DNA from: Pseudo-nitzschia pungens
Taxonomy: Eukaryota > Bacillariophyta > Bacillariophyceae > Bacillariales > Bacillariaceae
Direction: 5' to 3'
Length of the DNA: 64,000 bases
Assembly: GCA_037355855.1 (NCBI GenBank)
Contig: CM074762.1
Span: 2,480,001 to 2,544,000, forward strand
In this document: positions 42,246 to 55,002 of the stretch, one piece after another
Layout: each line of letters begins with the position of its first letter
Numbering within the stretch: the stretch's first letter is position 1
Notes under the pieces: model-generated
Databases searched by the model: none
What the model saw: only the letters and a program-made list of their open reading frames with translations
What the model was told of the DNA's origin: nothing
Program-made: the position numbers and the translations under genes

Positions 42246-43223
42246 GGTTGACGATTAGATATTCGTTGGTTGTCGAATGAATATTATTGATGCAATACGT
42301 GTCTTGTGTTTTGTCAAAAGAAAAATTGTGATGAGAATCGATCAATCAACAAAAACAAACTTGATCCAGTGATGGAGGAAAGATTGCGAGAAGGGTTCTC
42401 ATGACGGAGCTCCTTTTTGATGGATCTTGTTCGTCTTGTTCTTCCGAACGTGTCTTGACATTGGAACATCTGCGACAACAGCTGGTAGCTACAGTTGAAA
42501 ACCCATGTTACGTAATGATTCATACATACCTTCACGTACTTAGGGACTCGTACGTACTTAGAAAAATTGTATTTTACGATTCACGGCACGTGTTCGTACC
42601 CGGGTAAGTTTACTTGTAACAATCAAATACAGTAATGGTAGAAACTTCCACGTTTCTGCGCGATTTTCAATTCTTTCAGATTTTATTTTGAAAATTGAGA
42701 AAATAATTTGAAATTCTTACCATTTTTTGTTCAGTACTTGTGCGAAAGAAGCACTCGTACGAGTACCAGTACTCGTACACGTAATTGGGAGAATGGAATG
42801 TACTACCGTACTGATCATCTAGCTCTTCAGCTCACTAAATTCTAAATTGATGCCTTGACTAAAGCTTTTATCTGGGGGGAGTTAATGCGGCGTTCCAATT
42901 GCAGCACATTTGTTGAGATAGGCTTTGAGACGATGATGAAATGTAAAGAGAAAATTAGGCAGTACTTCAGGGTGATGTTTGTGATGTGAAAGGCGAGTGT
43001 GCTCGTAATGTTGAGGTGGTATTCTGTTCATGCTTTGGCCGATATCTTCGCATATACAACTTAGATGGCGGGGCACCTTGAAGCTCGGACTTTTATTCTC
43101 AAGATTTTCTCAATCTTTTATTTAATACGAAGTATAAAATATCAATAACAGGAAAAGTTGAAGTCTAAACAGACATTCTATTTGTGTGTGAGTCAATTTA
43201 TCGACTTCCCAAACTGGCCAACA
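42246..43223. other. Spacer
   Basis: No gene supported. Dispersed words occur at about 42530-42620 (CACGTACTTAGGGACTCGTACG, GGGTAAGTTTAC) and 42735-42815 (AGCACTCGTACGAGTACCAGTACTCG). The rest is AT-rich. Confidence 0.5.
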
Positions 43224-45527
43224 TCATCTAGATATGAATTGTCGATGAGCGAAAAAACTCGACGCCGGATAATATGATTTGACTTTCTTCTTCTTTTTCC
43301 GCTTCGGAGGAGGGCGTGACGCTCTATCAGTTTCAGTGACAGAGTTAGCATCGTTACCGATTTTTGAGTATATGTGCTCACTTCCGTTTCGTCTGTCCTC
43401 GGTGTTGCTAATGTCATCAAGTGCATTCGTTTTGTTTCTTTCACTCGTTTGACGCTCCTCCTCGGTATTGATGGCTTGCTTAAGAACAGTAGTTTTCACC
43501 TTGATGTGTTCATGAAGCTCTCCCTCAGAATTGTCGACAAGATTAACTCCTTTCGCTTCTCTGTCGCCAGTTATCCGTTCTGAAAAGTACGAGTCGTCGG
43601 GTAAGCTTAACGTAGTACTGGCATTCGGAGAGTTAGAATATAATGAACAGTCAACACGCCTGGTTTCTTTTGTACAGGAATGTGCCTCCGATCCTTTTGT
43701 TGATACTTCGCAATCGGCAGTGGAATTTCGACCATTGGTCCTCGGCACCGTTTTCTCGACGTCAAGGGGTTCCTGAAATCCCCAAGTTTCAATCGACTGC
43801 TTACGGTCTTCGGGTCTCAATTTTGTTGTCAGATTGTCGATCTCAGTTTCTTTCCTCAATCTGTCACCATTATTCAGACACTCTTCGGCTTGCTGGTCGA
43901 TGATGTCTCGAGTTACCAAAATTTTCACTTCTTTATCTTGTTCGCCATCGACTGATCGAACTTCCGTTTCAGAACGGGGTTTTGAAATTGGTGAAGCTGT
44001 TATCACATAAGGCCTATCGGTTGATCCTTCTGACGGAACATGGTCTTCACTCTCTTCCTTTTCGTTTTCTTGAGAAAACATGCCGTCGGTCGTAATATTC
44101 GACCTAATTTGCTTACAAGACATCCTACTAATGATATGGTCGTCGTTGTTTCCAACTTCGGTGGGCATTTCTCCGCCACTCTTCAAGACGTCGTTCGAAT
44201 GACCATTCCGATGCGATTTCATGGCTGCTGAATGAGGATGTGCTTCAGATCGATTCGATTCGCCCGGTAAGTCGACGTCGCCATCGACATCGGACTTAGA
44301 TCTGTCACCACTACTTCGTGATGATATGGTGTCTTTGCAATCGATTGGATAACTTACGATTTCAGCCGAATGATAGTTATCGCTGTCTGAATTGTCCTCT
44401 CTGTTATTCTTTGTGACCTCACCATCAAAACTAACGCAATTATTGTCGTAGAGATGTGACTCTTCTTTTTCTTTTTCTGAACGTCGAAATGCATAGTGCC
44501 TTTTTTGTTCGACTATGTGTCCATCTTTGTTCAGACCTCGGTGCTTTCTTTCCTTGCATTGGGATTCATTTTGAGTAACATCTGCTGACGATTCGGCGGC
44601 CGTTGGTGTAAGATCTGAGTTTTCATCGTTGTTCATATCTTCCGGTAGTGGTAGTCGAGATGCTTCTCTAGCAATACTTTTCAGACGGTCGAGCGCAATT
44701 CGAAAGCAAATAGATTTTTTGTCAACACTAAGGACATTGCTTGGTGACAGACGAGGTTGGGATTTCTCGGAGGTAGAATCTTGCGCTTCTACACTGTCAT
44801 CTTTGGGTGAGATGAACGCCGGGTATGCGGCATATGAGTAGACCGAGGCGCGTGCATCTGGCAGTTTCCTTTGGTTGGCTTTCGAGGACGGCGATGACAA
44901 TCCGTTGGTCAAATTGTGTCTGGCAGAAAATTTATAGCTCTTTGATCCGAGGCTCTTCCGAGCTGCAGCTGCCTTCTGCAGAACAAGCTCGTCGTCTGCT
45001 CGATATTTGTGCAAAAATTCGATAGCATCGGCGTGTTTTCTTCGCCGTGCCGCAAAGAGTTCTCGTTGTTTCTCAAGAAAATCACAAGCTTCTATGGGTG
45101 CGGATGCATATCTCAATCGGGAAGCTGTAATGAGAGATCGAAAAGGGGTTTTGAAGGAGAAAAGGAATTAGAACTTGGTGGACTTTCCTTTTCAAGCTGC
45201 AGCTTCGAAAAATTTTGTTCTGGGAAGCACCTTAAAAACTCGGACAACCCTATGTTTTTGGATCAGAAAATACCAGGGTGGCCTGCTTTCTTACTGTTTT
45301 TCGATTATTTTAATGTCAATCCACGTCGATAATCATCATTCTAACTACAGTAGATCACAACGAATATTTACTCTAAGTCCAGGAATGTGGATTCCAAGAT
45401 TACAAGGTTTTCAAACCTTACCTTTCGTCCTTGCTAATCCTTTTTCTTGCAATCTTTCGAGTTCTTTTCGCCTACCCTCGGCCCTCGACCGGTAGTCGAC
45501 ATGTTGAATAACTTGCGGTGATCTCAT
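43224..45527 (-). CDS. Disordered acidic hypothetical protein with N-terminal coiled coil
   Basis: Two exons, 45527-45422 and 45124-43224 (intron 297 nt, phase 1), 668 aa. I chose ATG 45527 (MRSPQVIQHVDYRSRAEGRR) because it reads straight into a consensus donor (GTAAGG) and the phase matches the acceptor of the long second exon. Residues ~10-75 are charged and helical (RRKELERLQEKGLARTK, CDFLEKQRELFAARRRKHAD), a probable coiled coil. The remainder is rich in Ser, Asp, Glu and Asn with no recognisable domain. The end is basic (PPPKRKKKKKVKSYYPASS), which could be a nuclear localisation signal. I do not recognise the family. The short conserved-looking ends around a disordered middle suggest an adaptor, but no function can be given. 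Confidence 0.7.
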
Positions 45528-46667
45528 AAGGTTTCTCAATAATTATTACTTCTATTCGTAAGTGGTGAACACGTTCGGACATGCTCTAGCTGTATTCACC
45601 AGCCTGCGGAACTCTTTATTCTGATCGTGCAGTATTTTTTCGCCTCTCGATCGATCCATTGTTTGGATCACAAGAGGTACGTAAGGTTACTGTAATAAAG
45701 CTTTCACTCGACCCCATGAGAACGACCACTTACTGGTTTCGAAACGTTTGGTGCTTGTCGCTTTTCCTCGTACGGAAATCGTACGATCGCTCTGTACGAC
45801 TGAAATAGAACAAACAATCGAAAACCCAAAAGAACGAACAAAACTTGCACGAAAAAGTGACGGATGATTTGTTATTATTATTTTTTTTTCATACTCCGTA
45901 CGTGTATTGATTGAGTAACTTTATGTAAATTAACTTACTACTTGGGTCTTTCACTACTAGTAAGTTACTCAAAATACGTACAGAAGTAATTACATCTTAC
46001 TCCATACGAAGTAAAGTAACCTTTCTGTATGGTATTTTTTTTAAAATCGGGGAACATACCGTGTGTACCAGGTAAAGTAAGTTACTTCGTACTATTCCAC
46101 GGTACTACTGCTTGAAACTGAGAGCAAACCGGCAAACCTTGGTGCCGGCGTCTAACGGTTTTTCAACTAAGTAACCTTACTTGTGGGTTAAAGATCTCGT
46201 TCACGTTTTGTTTTTACCCGAAGGTTTTACTTTGAGGGCTTGTCGTGCCCGTTACGAACCATACCAAGTCTCATTAATCATGTTCATCACGGCAGCTAAG
46301 TTACGTGTAGCTAAGTTAATCTTAAGATTACTGTACCTTATGATTATTACTTTTTGAAAGAGCCATTCACTCGTATCCTATTTCAATCAAAAAAACTCTT
46401 TTCTACCGGTAAGATTTATGGTTAGAAGAACTGTGAAGGCATAAAAAGTATGTTTACAGCACGTACGAGTACGTGTAGTTTTAGGTACGAGTATTCATTG
46501 TAATTTTTCCTTGCCGATGTGCGAAGAACTGTCTCTACTGTAGAGCTCGTTTCGCTCCTTTCGCTCCACTCAAAATCAATCAAAGGGAAGATACAACATA
46601 TTGTGGAGGTACATCCAAGAAGTACAGGTACCAGTACCTGCAGCTGGAAGGAGTATTTCATACAATA
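45528..46667. other. Spacer with dispersed words upstream of the receptor gene
   Basis: No gene. Words such as AGTAACTTTATG, ACTAGTAAGTTACTC, TCCATACGAAGTAAAGTAACC and AAGTAACCTTACTTG cluster at 45900-46190, with others (AGCACGTACGAGTACG) at 46455-46490. An AAGTTA/GTTACG-rich stretch near 46290-46335 has similar character. Confidence 0.6.
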
Positions 46668-48534
46668 ATGTTGACGACTCTCCAAGGAAAGAGAAAATAT
46701 GCGGGAATACTGTCGTTGTTGATGTTGTTGGTGCATACGGAAGGCGCACGAGCGAATATTTATGTAGCCAATTCAACTGAACTTGGCTACGAACTCGCTA
46801 CCCTTAGCGATGGTGGTGCCTTCGCAAATCCTGGTACATCCTTTCGTCATTCCTATTGCGATCTGTACAGGGAAATGATCAATGGTCGCAACAAAATAGA
46901 TGTAAGCACTGCGTTAAACGGACAAGAAATCAGCGTCCTATTGCTTGCATCATCAGAATACGTCAAGTACAACGAAGAAACAGGAATAGATCCGAAATAT
47001 CCCGGGCTCCATCCTAGGATTTTGGATCACATCGCAAAGAAAGGAAATTTTACATGGAGAACCGCGTTTGGGGTCTGGGATCACTCACAGAGAGAAAATC
47101 GGAGCATCACTGATTTCATTTTCGCAGGCGTAGAAAAGTATGACCTTATGGTTGGCACCTGGACTCCCACTGCCGAGCGAATGAATATGGGGATAAGTTT
47201 TGTTGATGGTCATTCCGACGGAAGCTTCATCATGGTTCGGGTCGAACAGGTATCCGAAGCCAAAATCAGTTTGTTGAATTTTTTGAGACCATTTGATGCC
47301 GACGTCTGGTTTGTCATTATTGCCGTCGTGATTGCTTCTTCTTTTGCCTACCAGTTAATAGAGGGCATCGGGGGCAAAGGACGAATCTATGAACAGAAAT
47401 CGATTCGCGTCTGGTTAATGGACAATCTGTATCTTAGCTTTATAAACTTCACGGGAAATTACAGTTACGAGCCGAAGACACTGGGTGGCCGGTTTTTTGG
47501 ATTTGTCTTTGCTTTTTGGGCCATGCTGATTACTGGTACGTCTACTTCAACAGATGCATGGATCAATGTCAATCGACAGGATATCTTGTTCCCTTACCCT
47601 GATATCAAATTGGTTCCCAGCTGCATACACAGCAAATCTGGCCTCTCTTTTGGTCATACAGCACGCTCCAGATTTGCGGCTACGCGACATTCAAGACGCC
47701 GTCGACCGAGGCCTGTCGGCGTGCACTTTTCAGGGTTCTGTTACGGATGATTACATGAGACGAGAGTTTCCCCAAATGATTCCTGATTTGGTTCCTAGAC
47801 AAAGAGATGACTTGTTTCAATCGCTGAATCGGGGAGAATGCGATTTTGTAGTCGCCCAAAAGCATCAATTTGAAACGTCCTCGAAACAAATTGAGACTAA
47901 CCCAACCTGTACCTTGCGCTGGGAAGGACGCATGATGAAGAGCGTGAAAGATGGATTTGCTTCCAAGCTGGACCCTGCCATAGAGTGCACGAATCTTGTT
48001 AGTGAAGTCTTTAACTACTACCTGAAGAAAATGGAGGACGATGGGTCTCTAGCAGTCTTGTGGCAAGAACATTTTAACTTTCATGCCACCGAAGGTCATT
48101 GCGAAGAATCAGAAGACCAAGAAGATCACAGGGACACGGAAGAGAATGAAGATGGGTCTCTCTCGCTTGATGAAATGGCAGGAACAATGCTCTTTCAAGC
48201 CGTTGGGTCGGTCATTGCCATTCTCATCGCCATCATATCCAGCTTTGAATCTAAGACCAGACGCAATTGGATGTCAAACCGGACTAGTAGAAAGCAGAAT
48301 GAGACCGACAATATATTCGACAACAGTGCTGCGGACTTGAGTATCATCAAACAACAACTGCAAGTACTCACCGAACAAATGGATACACAACTGCAAGTAC
48401 TCACCGAACAAATGGATACTGTTAAGGACATGCTCAAACAAGTTGAAGCCAAACAGGAGAAAAAATCATTTTCACCGACGACTTGCCGGCAGAGAAAAAA
48501 TATTGGAAGCGATGGCGAGGTTAAGAATATTTGA
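46668..48534 (+). CDS. Ionotropic glutamate receptor-like channel
   Basis: Predicted ligand-gated cation channel of the plasma membrane. Two exons, 46668-47535 and 47621-48534 (intron 85 nt, phase 1), 593 aa. A signal peptide (SLLMLLVHTEGARA) precedes the ligand-binding half S1, with FAGVEKYDLMVGTWTPTAERM typical of the family. TM1 is WFVIIAVVIASSFAYQLI, a short pore region follows, and TM3 spans FGFVFAFWAMLIT into AAYTANLASLL, the counterpart of the gating motif SYTANLAAF. The intron falls inside that motif, so only splicing restores it. S2 follows (IQDAVDRGLSACTFQGS, FVVAQKHQFETS), then TM4 (TMLFQAVGSVIAILIAII). There is no separate amino-terminal domain, as in plant-like minimal forms. The cytoplasmic tail ends in two exact copies of QLQVLTEQMDT and a heptad region, probably a coiled coil for assembly. 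Confidence 0.9.
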
Positions 48535-49968
48535 AGGCAACTGCCCAAACAAACGCACGGATAACAGGAGTAAAATGCGTTTTCGAAAGGTACTTCCCGT
48601 CAAGCCAATTATCTGAAAGCGACGGAAAGGTCAAGAGAATTCGAAGTTGGTATGAACGAAACAATTTGAAAGTGTTGTTCCTGAACTACAGGAAAATCAT
48701 CAAAGCATAGAATCAAGGGTATGTGGCACAACTTCTCTGTTCTAGTTACTGAAACAGATTGTGCATGCGTTTGCGTTGTGATTACTAAACGGTTCTTCAG
48801 TTTTACCCATCGCAGGAAGGCCCGCAATACGATACTAATCTTTGTTGGATGCAAACTTGGCTTCGCTGACGGCCTAGATTATAACCATGCAGAATTTCAT
48901 CTATCGTCTGCAAGTTTTATCATGAAGTTTCTACAACCTTGTATGGTTCCAGACTTTCTTCCTCTTTTAAAAAAGAAATAACGTGCCAATTTCAAGACTT
49001 TCTTCTCTTAATATAGCTGCTCCGTGCACGCGCTAATTTCAAATGCTACAGAGAATTTATTGATTCACTGTGTTGAAAAGAAGCTATCTTCATTTGTTCA
49101 TTTAGGCAGAAGAAAGAAAGGATTTAAATAGTATCCCGAAATTGAATACACGTACTGTACGTGTACTGTAGTTTGAATCATAAGTTTATTATTATTATTT
49201 CCAATATTTCAACATGAACAGAGTCCTTGTATTTGTAGATTGATTCGCAGTGCTACTGCAATGAAGAAGAGATGTTTTACTCGATCTTGAATATACGATT
49301 TACTCTTTCCAGCAAGCCTTACCGTACCGTACAAGAAAGATGATACCGGTATGTACGAGTTTCGAGTTGAGACTGACCCCCTCTACCGGTAAACCTTACG
49401 ACCACGAGTAGGTGTAAGATTACTGGCAGTCGAGGTAAACTCTTGCATTAAGGTAAACCTTAAGTACTGTATTTTGGATTTTCTTCTCTTTTCTTCACAT
49501 CGACTGTGCCTGATTTCGACCGGGTTTGAGTTCGCTCTAGGCTCTACGTAGTAGACAATAATATCTTCTGAAACTTAGACTGACACCCTCCCAATCGAAA
49601 TCGAAGAACTGTTGCGAAATCATGAATCATGAACCGTGACTACGGGTAATGCGAATTACCTCGTACCCCGTAAACCTTACAACTTAGGCCTACTGTAGCA
49701 AGGTTACGGTACACATCGTAACGATGGGATCGATCTTCGGGAATTCATTGTTCACTGGAAAAATCTTTCTCTCTGGTTGACCCCAGAACTCGGAAGGGTA
49801 TCATCTTGCCAATGACATATTCGACATTTTGAAAAGAGAACGTACCCAAAAGAGAAACATAAAGACGAGATAGTGGGGGAGAGAGTTGCAGCTGGAGACG
49901 GAGAGACAGACTCAGCGACAGCGAGAACATATGGAAGGATCTGCCGAGACAGTAGGGGAATAATAAAT
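48535..49968. other. Spacer with dispersed words upstream of the sulfatase gene
   Basis: No gene supported. The dispersed words are dense at about 49310-49470 (GCCTTACCGTACCGTAC, CTACCGGTAAACCTTACG, AAGGTAAACCTTAAG) and 49640-49720 (GTAAACCTTACAACTTAGG, CAAGGTTACGG). Open frames after the receptor gene (48600-48980) look spurious. Confidence 0.6.
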
Positions 49969-51898
49969 ATGGGGAGCACAGGCAATTCGTTTTCGATCAC
50001 CCCAGCATTGCCGAGCTTTCTTTTTATGCTTGCCGATGACATAGGATGGGCTGATTTTAGCTACAACAATGGCACAGCTTTGACGCCAAATATCGATGCA
50101 TGGGCAAGAGCTAAGGGATCCGTAATGTTGCAAGACTTCCACAGCGGAGGTACTGTATGTTCCCCTACTCGAGCGACCGTACTGACAGGGCGCCACCATT
50201 TCCGCGACTGTGTAGATCATGTCTACGGATGCAGTGATATGCGGTCGTGTCCTTCTCTGGCATTTGAATTTGCGCCCTCGAAAACATTCACAGTTGGAAA
50301 TGCGGTTCGAAATGCTTTTCCAGAGGATTATGACAGCAAAGGAGGTGCCTATTTTGCTGGAAAATGGCATCTAGGATCTTTTTTCAATGATTCCAAAGCA
50401 TATAGTTCACCTATTACGCATGGCTTCACCAAAATGAATGCTACGATCGAGGTTGCGCCGACAGCAACTACTAATTGTCAGTGCAAGGCAGAGTGGTTGG
50501 ATTCCTGCGACTTTGGTCACTACCACAAACCAGAACATTGCTTTTACGGTGACTGCTGTTTTAATTATTGGTGGGATGATCCCTTAGGTAATTTGTTCAA
50601 CGCAATTTTTTGTTTTGTGGAGCCTTTGGTTGGAAATGATCTGACACAATATTTTCTTTCGTGCTATCCCACCAAAGCTCCACATGGTGTGACAAATCTG
50701 ACATGGCCAACTCCGCCTGACGACTCCATCTATTTGGCCGACGCATTTTCGAGATATCTAAAGGAAAGAAAGAAGCAACAAAAGCCATTTCTAGGTAAGG
50801 AAAATAAATTTTCGCAGAAAGTTCATAATTGGGCCAACACCTTCTGTTCCCTAACTTGAAGGTTTTGCCAGCACAAATTAGCTTCCACAATTGCCACATT
50901 CCGTTCATCGGATCCAAAGCAGCGAGGGAATCTTGTGATCGAGGAGAAACATGTCGGTCACCTGGAGATAACGAACAACCTTTTACCGATGAGGAGCTAG
51001 ACTACTATGCCTGCCTTGTTGAGCTTGACAACGCGATTGGAATGATATTGAAATCTTTGAAAAAATATGGCTACTATGAAAACACAATGGTAAGAAAAAT
51101 GAAAGTTGTCGAATCTAGAAATCTACTACTACAAATTTGATTCATTCTACTCCATGTCTTGATTTGTCATTCACTCGCTATGTGTGCGCCTCAAAAAACT
51201 ATCAGACATGGTTTGCAACCGATAATGGTCCAGAGATGAATTGTCCCCCCGATGGGATATGCAAAAGAGCTAAAACAGATCCACATAGGCCAATAGAGGG
51301 GCCAGGATCCGCCGGGCCATTGCGAGGGCGGAAACGAGACATTTATGAAGGGGGACACCGCGTCCCCGGCATAGTGTCCTACCCCGCAGAGGTGCAGAAT
51401 GCAAATGCAATATCCTGGGAGACTGTCACAACTATGGACTTTCTGCCAACGGTCATGGAGGTGTTAAATGTTACTCGTCCAAAGGCACAGCATTCTTGGG
51501 CTTTGGATGGACGGAGCATCCTACCTTTGTTGCGCGACGCTTCAACTTTTCAATGGAAAGATACTGACGACGGTCCTCGGAGCATCGGCTACCAGTTCCA
51601 TGATCCCAGACTCGATGTTAGCAAAGGATGGGGTTACAGATTTGGAAAATGGAAATACGTGGAAGGAAGCGTGAGCTGTGCTGTCCCCGACTGCCAAAGG
51701 CCGCAACTTTTTGATCTTGAAGCAGACATTGCAGAGCGCAATGATCTTTCCTCACAGTACCCTGAAATACTTGCAGACCTACAACTAAAGTTTCGAGATT
51801 GGCACAATTCTGTCATGAAGTCTCGACGAGAGGAATCAAAGTGCAGCAAAACCGAGGAACTAATGATGCCAACGTCAATGATATCAGCGACAGAGTAA
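49969..51898 (+). CDS. Sulfatase (arylsulfatase family, formylglycine-dependent)
   Basis: Predicted sulfate-ester hydrolase. Three exons: 49969-50794, 50872-51089 and 51206-51898 (introns 77 and 116 nt), 578 aa. Metal-binding start FLFMLADDIGWADF, the active-site signature GTVCSPTRATVLTGR whose Cys (~64) becomes formylglycine, AGKWHLG (~130), FATDNGPE and EGGHRVPGIVSYP, and the closing DFLPTVMEVL are all in place. Joins restore KPFLAQISFHN and YENTMTWFATDNG. A Cys-rich insertion (NCQCKAEWLDSCDF to YGDCCFNYWW) is unusual and suggests disulfides and an exported or lysosome-like location, yet no signal peptide follows the first ATG I can place; an upstream exon with one may exist, and the frame is open to 49873 without an ATG. 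In diatoms such enzymes are candidates for processing sulfated polysaccharides; the substrate is inference. Confidence 0.88.
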
Positions 51899-52601
51899 GG
51901 CAACAATGAATTCATACACTTTTCATTTTCGTCCGCATAAATACGTGTACAGGTACGATTTTGCATCGAACTATTATAATTGTTTGATTCCGTACAAATT
52001 GCTCTGTTATTGGGAGTTTTATTGTGAAGTTCGTATTCAATACGTGTAGAATACTTTTGATGAGGATGAAAGTTACAGATTGTTTAAATTCTGGAACAAA
52101 AAGTATCATGTTGGTATTTTTAAAATAACATGTTCCGTAAGATTTACCAGGTAAGGCTATTCTTCGTAGATGAATAGATTTGCAACTCGTTGCATTTTTT
52201 TGAAAAAAATTGTGAAAATTTTTGAGAAGAGGTAGAAGTTCTGTAGTACGTGTAAGTAAACCTTAACGTCTATGTACGTACGTAATTATCTCTCTCAAAA
52301 TAGGAACTTGAGCCATGATTTTTAATGTGGTCCTTCCGTCCATCCGCCGATTGGCATTGTATCATCAATTTGGCAGTCGATCCTTTCGATTGTTTCTGTT
52401 CAACGTAAAGGGTGAAAAAACCTTCCGAGAGGTACGAGCATCGGAAGTTGATGCTTGCTGATATTACGCCCAGTAACCTTACCATAATAAGTTGTCACTC
52501 TTCCAAAAAATACCGATACGGTAGGGTTGACGGGGACGTCACAATAATCGAAGCGCCTGTTCACTACTCTTCAGACCATCATCGAAACCGCAAGAATAAT
52601 C
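51899..52601. other. Spacer
   Basis: No gene seen. A few dispersed words at about 52130-52160 (CCGTAAGATTTACC) and 52240-52290 (GTAAGTAAACCTTAACG, GTACGTACG), plus AGTAACCTTACC near 52470. Confidence 0.5.
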
Positions 52602-53330
52602 ATGAACCGCATAGTCTCAATAATAGTTTGGCTCATCGGAGCAATCACCGTTGTACACTCTTGGACATCAGTTCCAATTAAGGAACGACCATCAACGAGG
52701 CTCAATATGGCCGATCACCGCCGAAGGGATTTTCTAGTAACATCCGGCTTGACAGCAGCGTCTGTTCTATTCCATCCGACGGTTTCGGTCGCTTCTTATA
52801 TTGACCCAGTAACCGATCCACCAAAGATTACGAAACGCGTTTATTTGGACGTTGCATTTGGATCAAACGACGACGAAAAAGGCCGTCTCGTTATCGGTCT
52901 CTTCGGAGATCTCATGCCGAAAACGACCCAGAACTTCGAACAACTTTGTGCATCAAATGCTTATGCGGGGACGAACTTTTACAGAGTGATTTCGGACTTT
53001 TCTATCCAAGGAGGTGCGGTCGGGGATTCAACCGGGAAGACGGGGCAATCATCTTTCGAAGGTGGCAAACCGTTTGAGCCTGACAACTTCAACTTGAAAC
53101 ACACCAAAACCGGACTCGTAAGCATGGTGAGAGGCATCGGTGGTGGCGTCGACTCTCGTTTCTTCGTGAACACTCAGGATGAGGCAGGCTGGGCAGATGA
53201 TCGTTATGCAGCATTTGGCGTCGTAGAAGAAGGATTGGACCTCGTGAAAGCAATCGAAAAAGTGCCTGTGAAACCACCAAAGAACTCACCAAACACCGAA
53301 GTAAAAATACTGGCTAGTGGGGTCCTTTAA
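52602..53330 (+). CDS. Cyclophilin-type peptidyl-prolyl isomerase, thylakoid lumen
   Basis: Proline isomerase, 242 aa, single exon. The N-terminus is a three-part presequence: an ER signal (residues 3-20) ending VHS|W, a short basic transit region (21-38), and a twin-arginine signal HRRRDFLV with a hydrophobic stretch (39-63), so the mature protein should be sent through the Tat pathway to the thylakoid lumen. The cyclophilin domain (about 75-240) has YLDVAFG, GLFGDLMPKTTQNFEQLC, FYRVISDFSIQGG (catalytic Arg, Phe and Gln kept), GLVSMVRG and SRFFVNTQD. The usual ligand-binding Trp is not obvious, so cyclosporin sensitivity is doubtful. A typical role would be folding of photosynthetic lumen proteins. 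Confidence 0.93.
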   Translation: MNRIVSIIVWLIGAITVVHSWTSVPIKERPSTRLNMADHRRRDFLVTSGLTAASVLFHPTVSVASYIDPVTDPPKITKRVYLDVAFGSNDDEKGRLVIGLFGDLMPKTTQNFEQLCASNAYAGTNFYRVISDFSIQGGAVGDSTGKTGQSSFEGGKPFEPDNFNLKHTKTGLVSMVRGIGGGVDSRFFVNTQDEAGWADDRYAAFGVVEEGLDLVKAIEKVPVKPPKNSPNTEVKILASGVL

Positions 53331-55002
53331 ATTGAACACTGATTCGCGACTGACACATCAGAGGGTATCAAGAAGTTTTTTCGTAGTTCTATGATACGCA
53401 GTCTTTCTTGCTGTTCAATCCATAGTAATAGCGTTGAAAATCTTATGAATGATTCTCCAGCAATTGATAGATGATAGGGATCTCTAATTTAATATCAGAA
53501 TTTTGATGAAAATCAGTGGAAGTGAACCTGAGAAGGACAGAACCACAATTGAAATGTGGTCGCTGCTGCAAGAACACACGTGACTTCGTTCTTCCACCAC
53601 TACACACACAAACCATATCATTTCTGAATGTCCAAGATGCAGAGATGGCGATAGTCGATTCAAAGCATTTCTGGATCTTCAATCAATCAAAATAGAGGAA
53701 TAAGTCTCAATGAGGGTCGTAACTTCTTTGCGCAGAGATCGTTACAGAGAAAATGGAAAGAAAATATCATAATGATACTTTCCCAATTGTGTCACAACGA
53801 AACGAAAGTCACGTGAACTTGAAATTTGTAGCACTGCTCTAATTCTAAAGCTGAAAACTGGTGGCAAGTTTGAGAAGAAGCAAGTAGAATGAGTCCTTGT
53901 TTTGTCTTGGCTCGTTTCCTTGAAATTTTTTGTTATTACCTCTTCCTTCTTCCCCTCTTGACTGTCAACTCCACAAACCAATTCTTTTCAATGAGGACCA
54001 AGATACTTAGTAGGCAGGTTCTGCACATTTGGTTGTACGTTGATCTTGTAATAGGACCTAATTTCATATCCCACACTGCTAGTAGTATTAGTTCTACTAG
54101 TGTGTGTTTGTCGGATTCTCGTCGAGACGAACAAGAACGACACTTCCTCTTCTGTTCTCCTCATCGCCATCGTCATACTAGTCCCACTCTAATAGGTGCC
54201 ACCAGCACAACCACCACCAGCACCTCCTCCAGCATAACAGCGATTCTCGTGGATGAACAATGGAGAGTCAATGAAAAGAAAATTGTGGTAAATCACCGGT
54301 AGTAGTTATCCAATTGGACGGTACAAGTAGCCTTAGTGCATTGTCAACCTATTCAGATCGTTTTCATGAAACTTTTTTTAAATTCATAATTTTCATTTTT
54401 TCTGAAAAAATCTTCGTTGAAATCCGATCCACTCTGACATCATTGTGCACGACTGAGAACCAATCGTGGATATGGGACATTTTTTGTTTTTGCTGGATGG
54501 AACAACCGAAAACGCGGGAAATAAATGTCACGTAATTTTTTTCAGAAATTTCGTATCGTCATACCCAAATAGAAGTAAGGTTTAGGACTAAACCTTACTG
54601 GTAAGGCTTCGTAAACCTTACTTCGTAATAAACTTAAGGTTACTATACACTAAACCTTACGGTAAGGCTTAATCCTTACCCCGATACATACAGTAACCTT
54701 AAGGTTTACTCGTACCTCGTTGCTGTCGGATGTTGGATGTTGAATCATAAACAATTATCATTATCATCACCTTCTAATCTGTCAACTGTGCGGTCACTTC
54801 TGATTGTGGCGAAATCGCGTTGCAAAGACTTGATTAAGACGGGATACCAATATAGTAGTCAGAGATAATGATTGGATCGATGTAGACGATAATCGTTCAT
54901 CGATAATCAAAGTTTTTCCGGAAAGTTTGTGCGTGTAGCTATCGGCATCTGCAGTTTTGACTTCACGTGAATACAGAACCAATAATTTCGGATCTTGTCG
55001 AA
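53331..55002. other. Spacer with dense dispersed words
   Basis: No gene supported; a 137-codon frame at 53889-54302 is Ser/Thr/His-rich in a low-complexity way and not convincing. From about 54565 to 54715 the sequence is almost wholly dispersed words: AGTAAGGTTTAGGAC, AACCTTACTGGTAAGGC, GTAAACCTTAC, GTAACCTTAAGG. Region 54060-54100 has CTAGTAGTATTAGTTCTACTAG. Confidence 0.6.

Noticed and set aside
53889..54302. 137-codon open frame on the + strand with a hydrophobic start
   Set aside because: The later part is Ser/Thr/His low complexity, and nothing else supports a gene in this AT-rich spacer.
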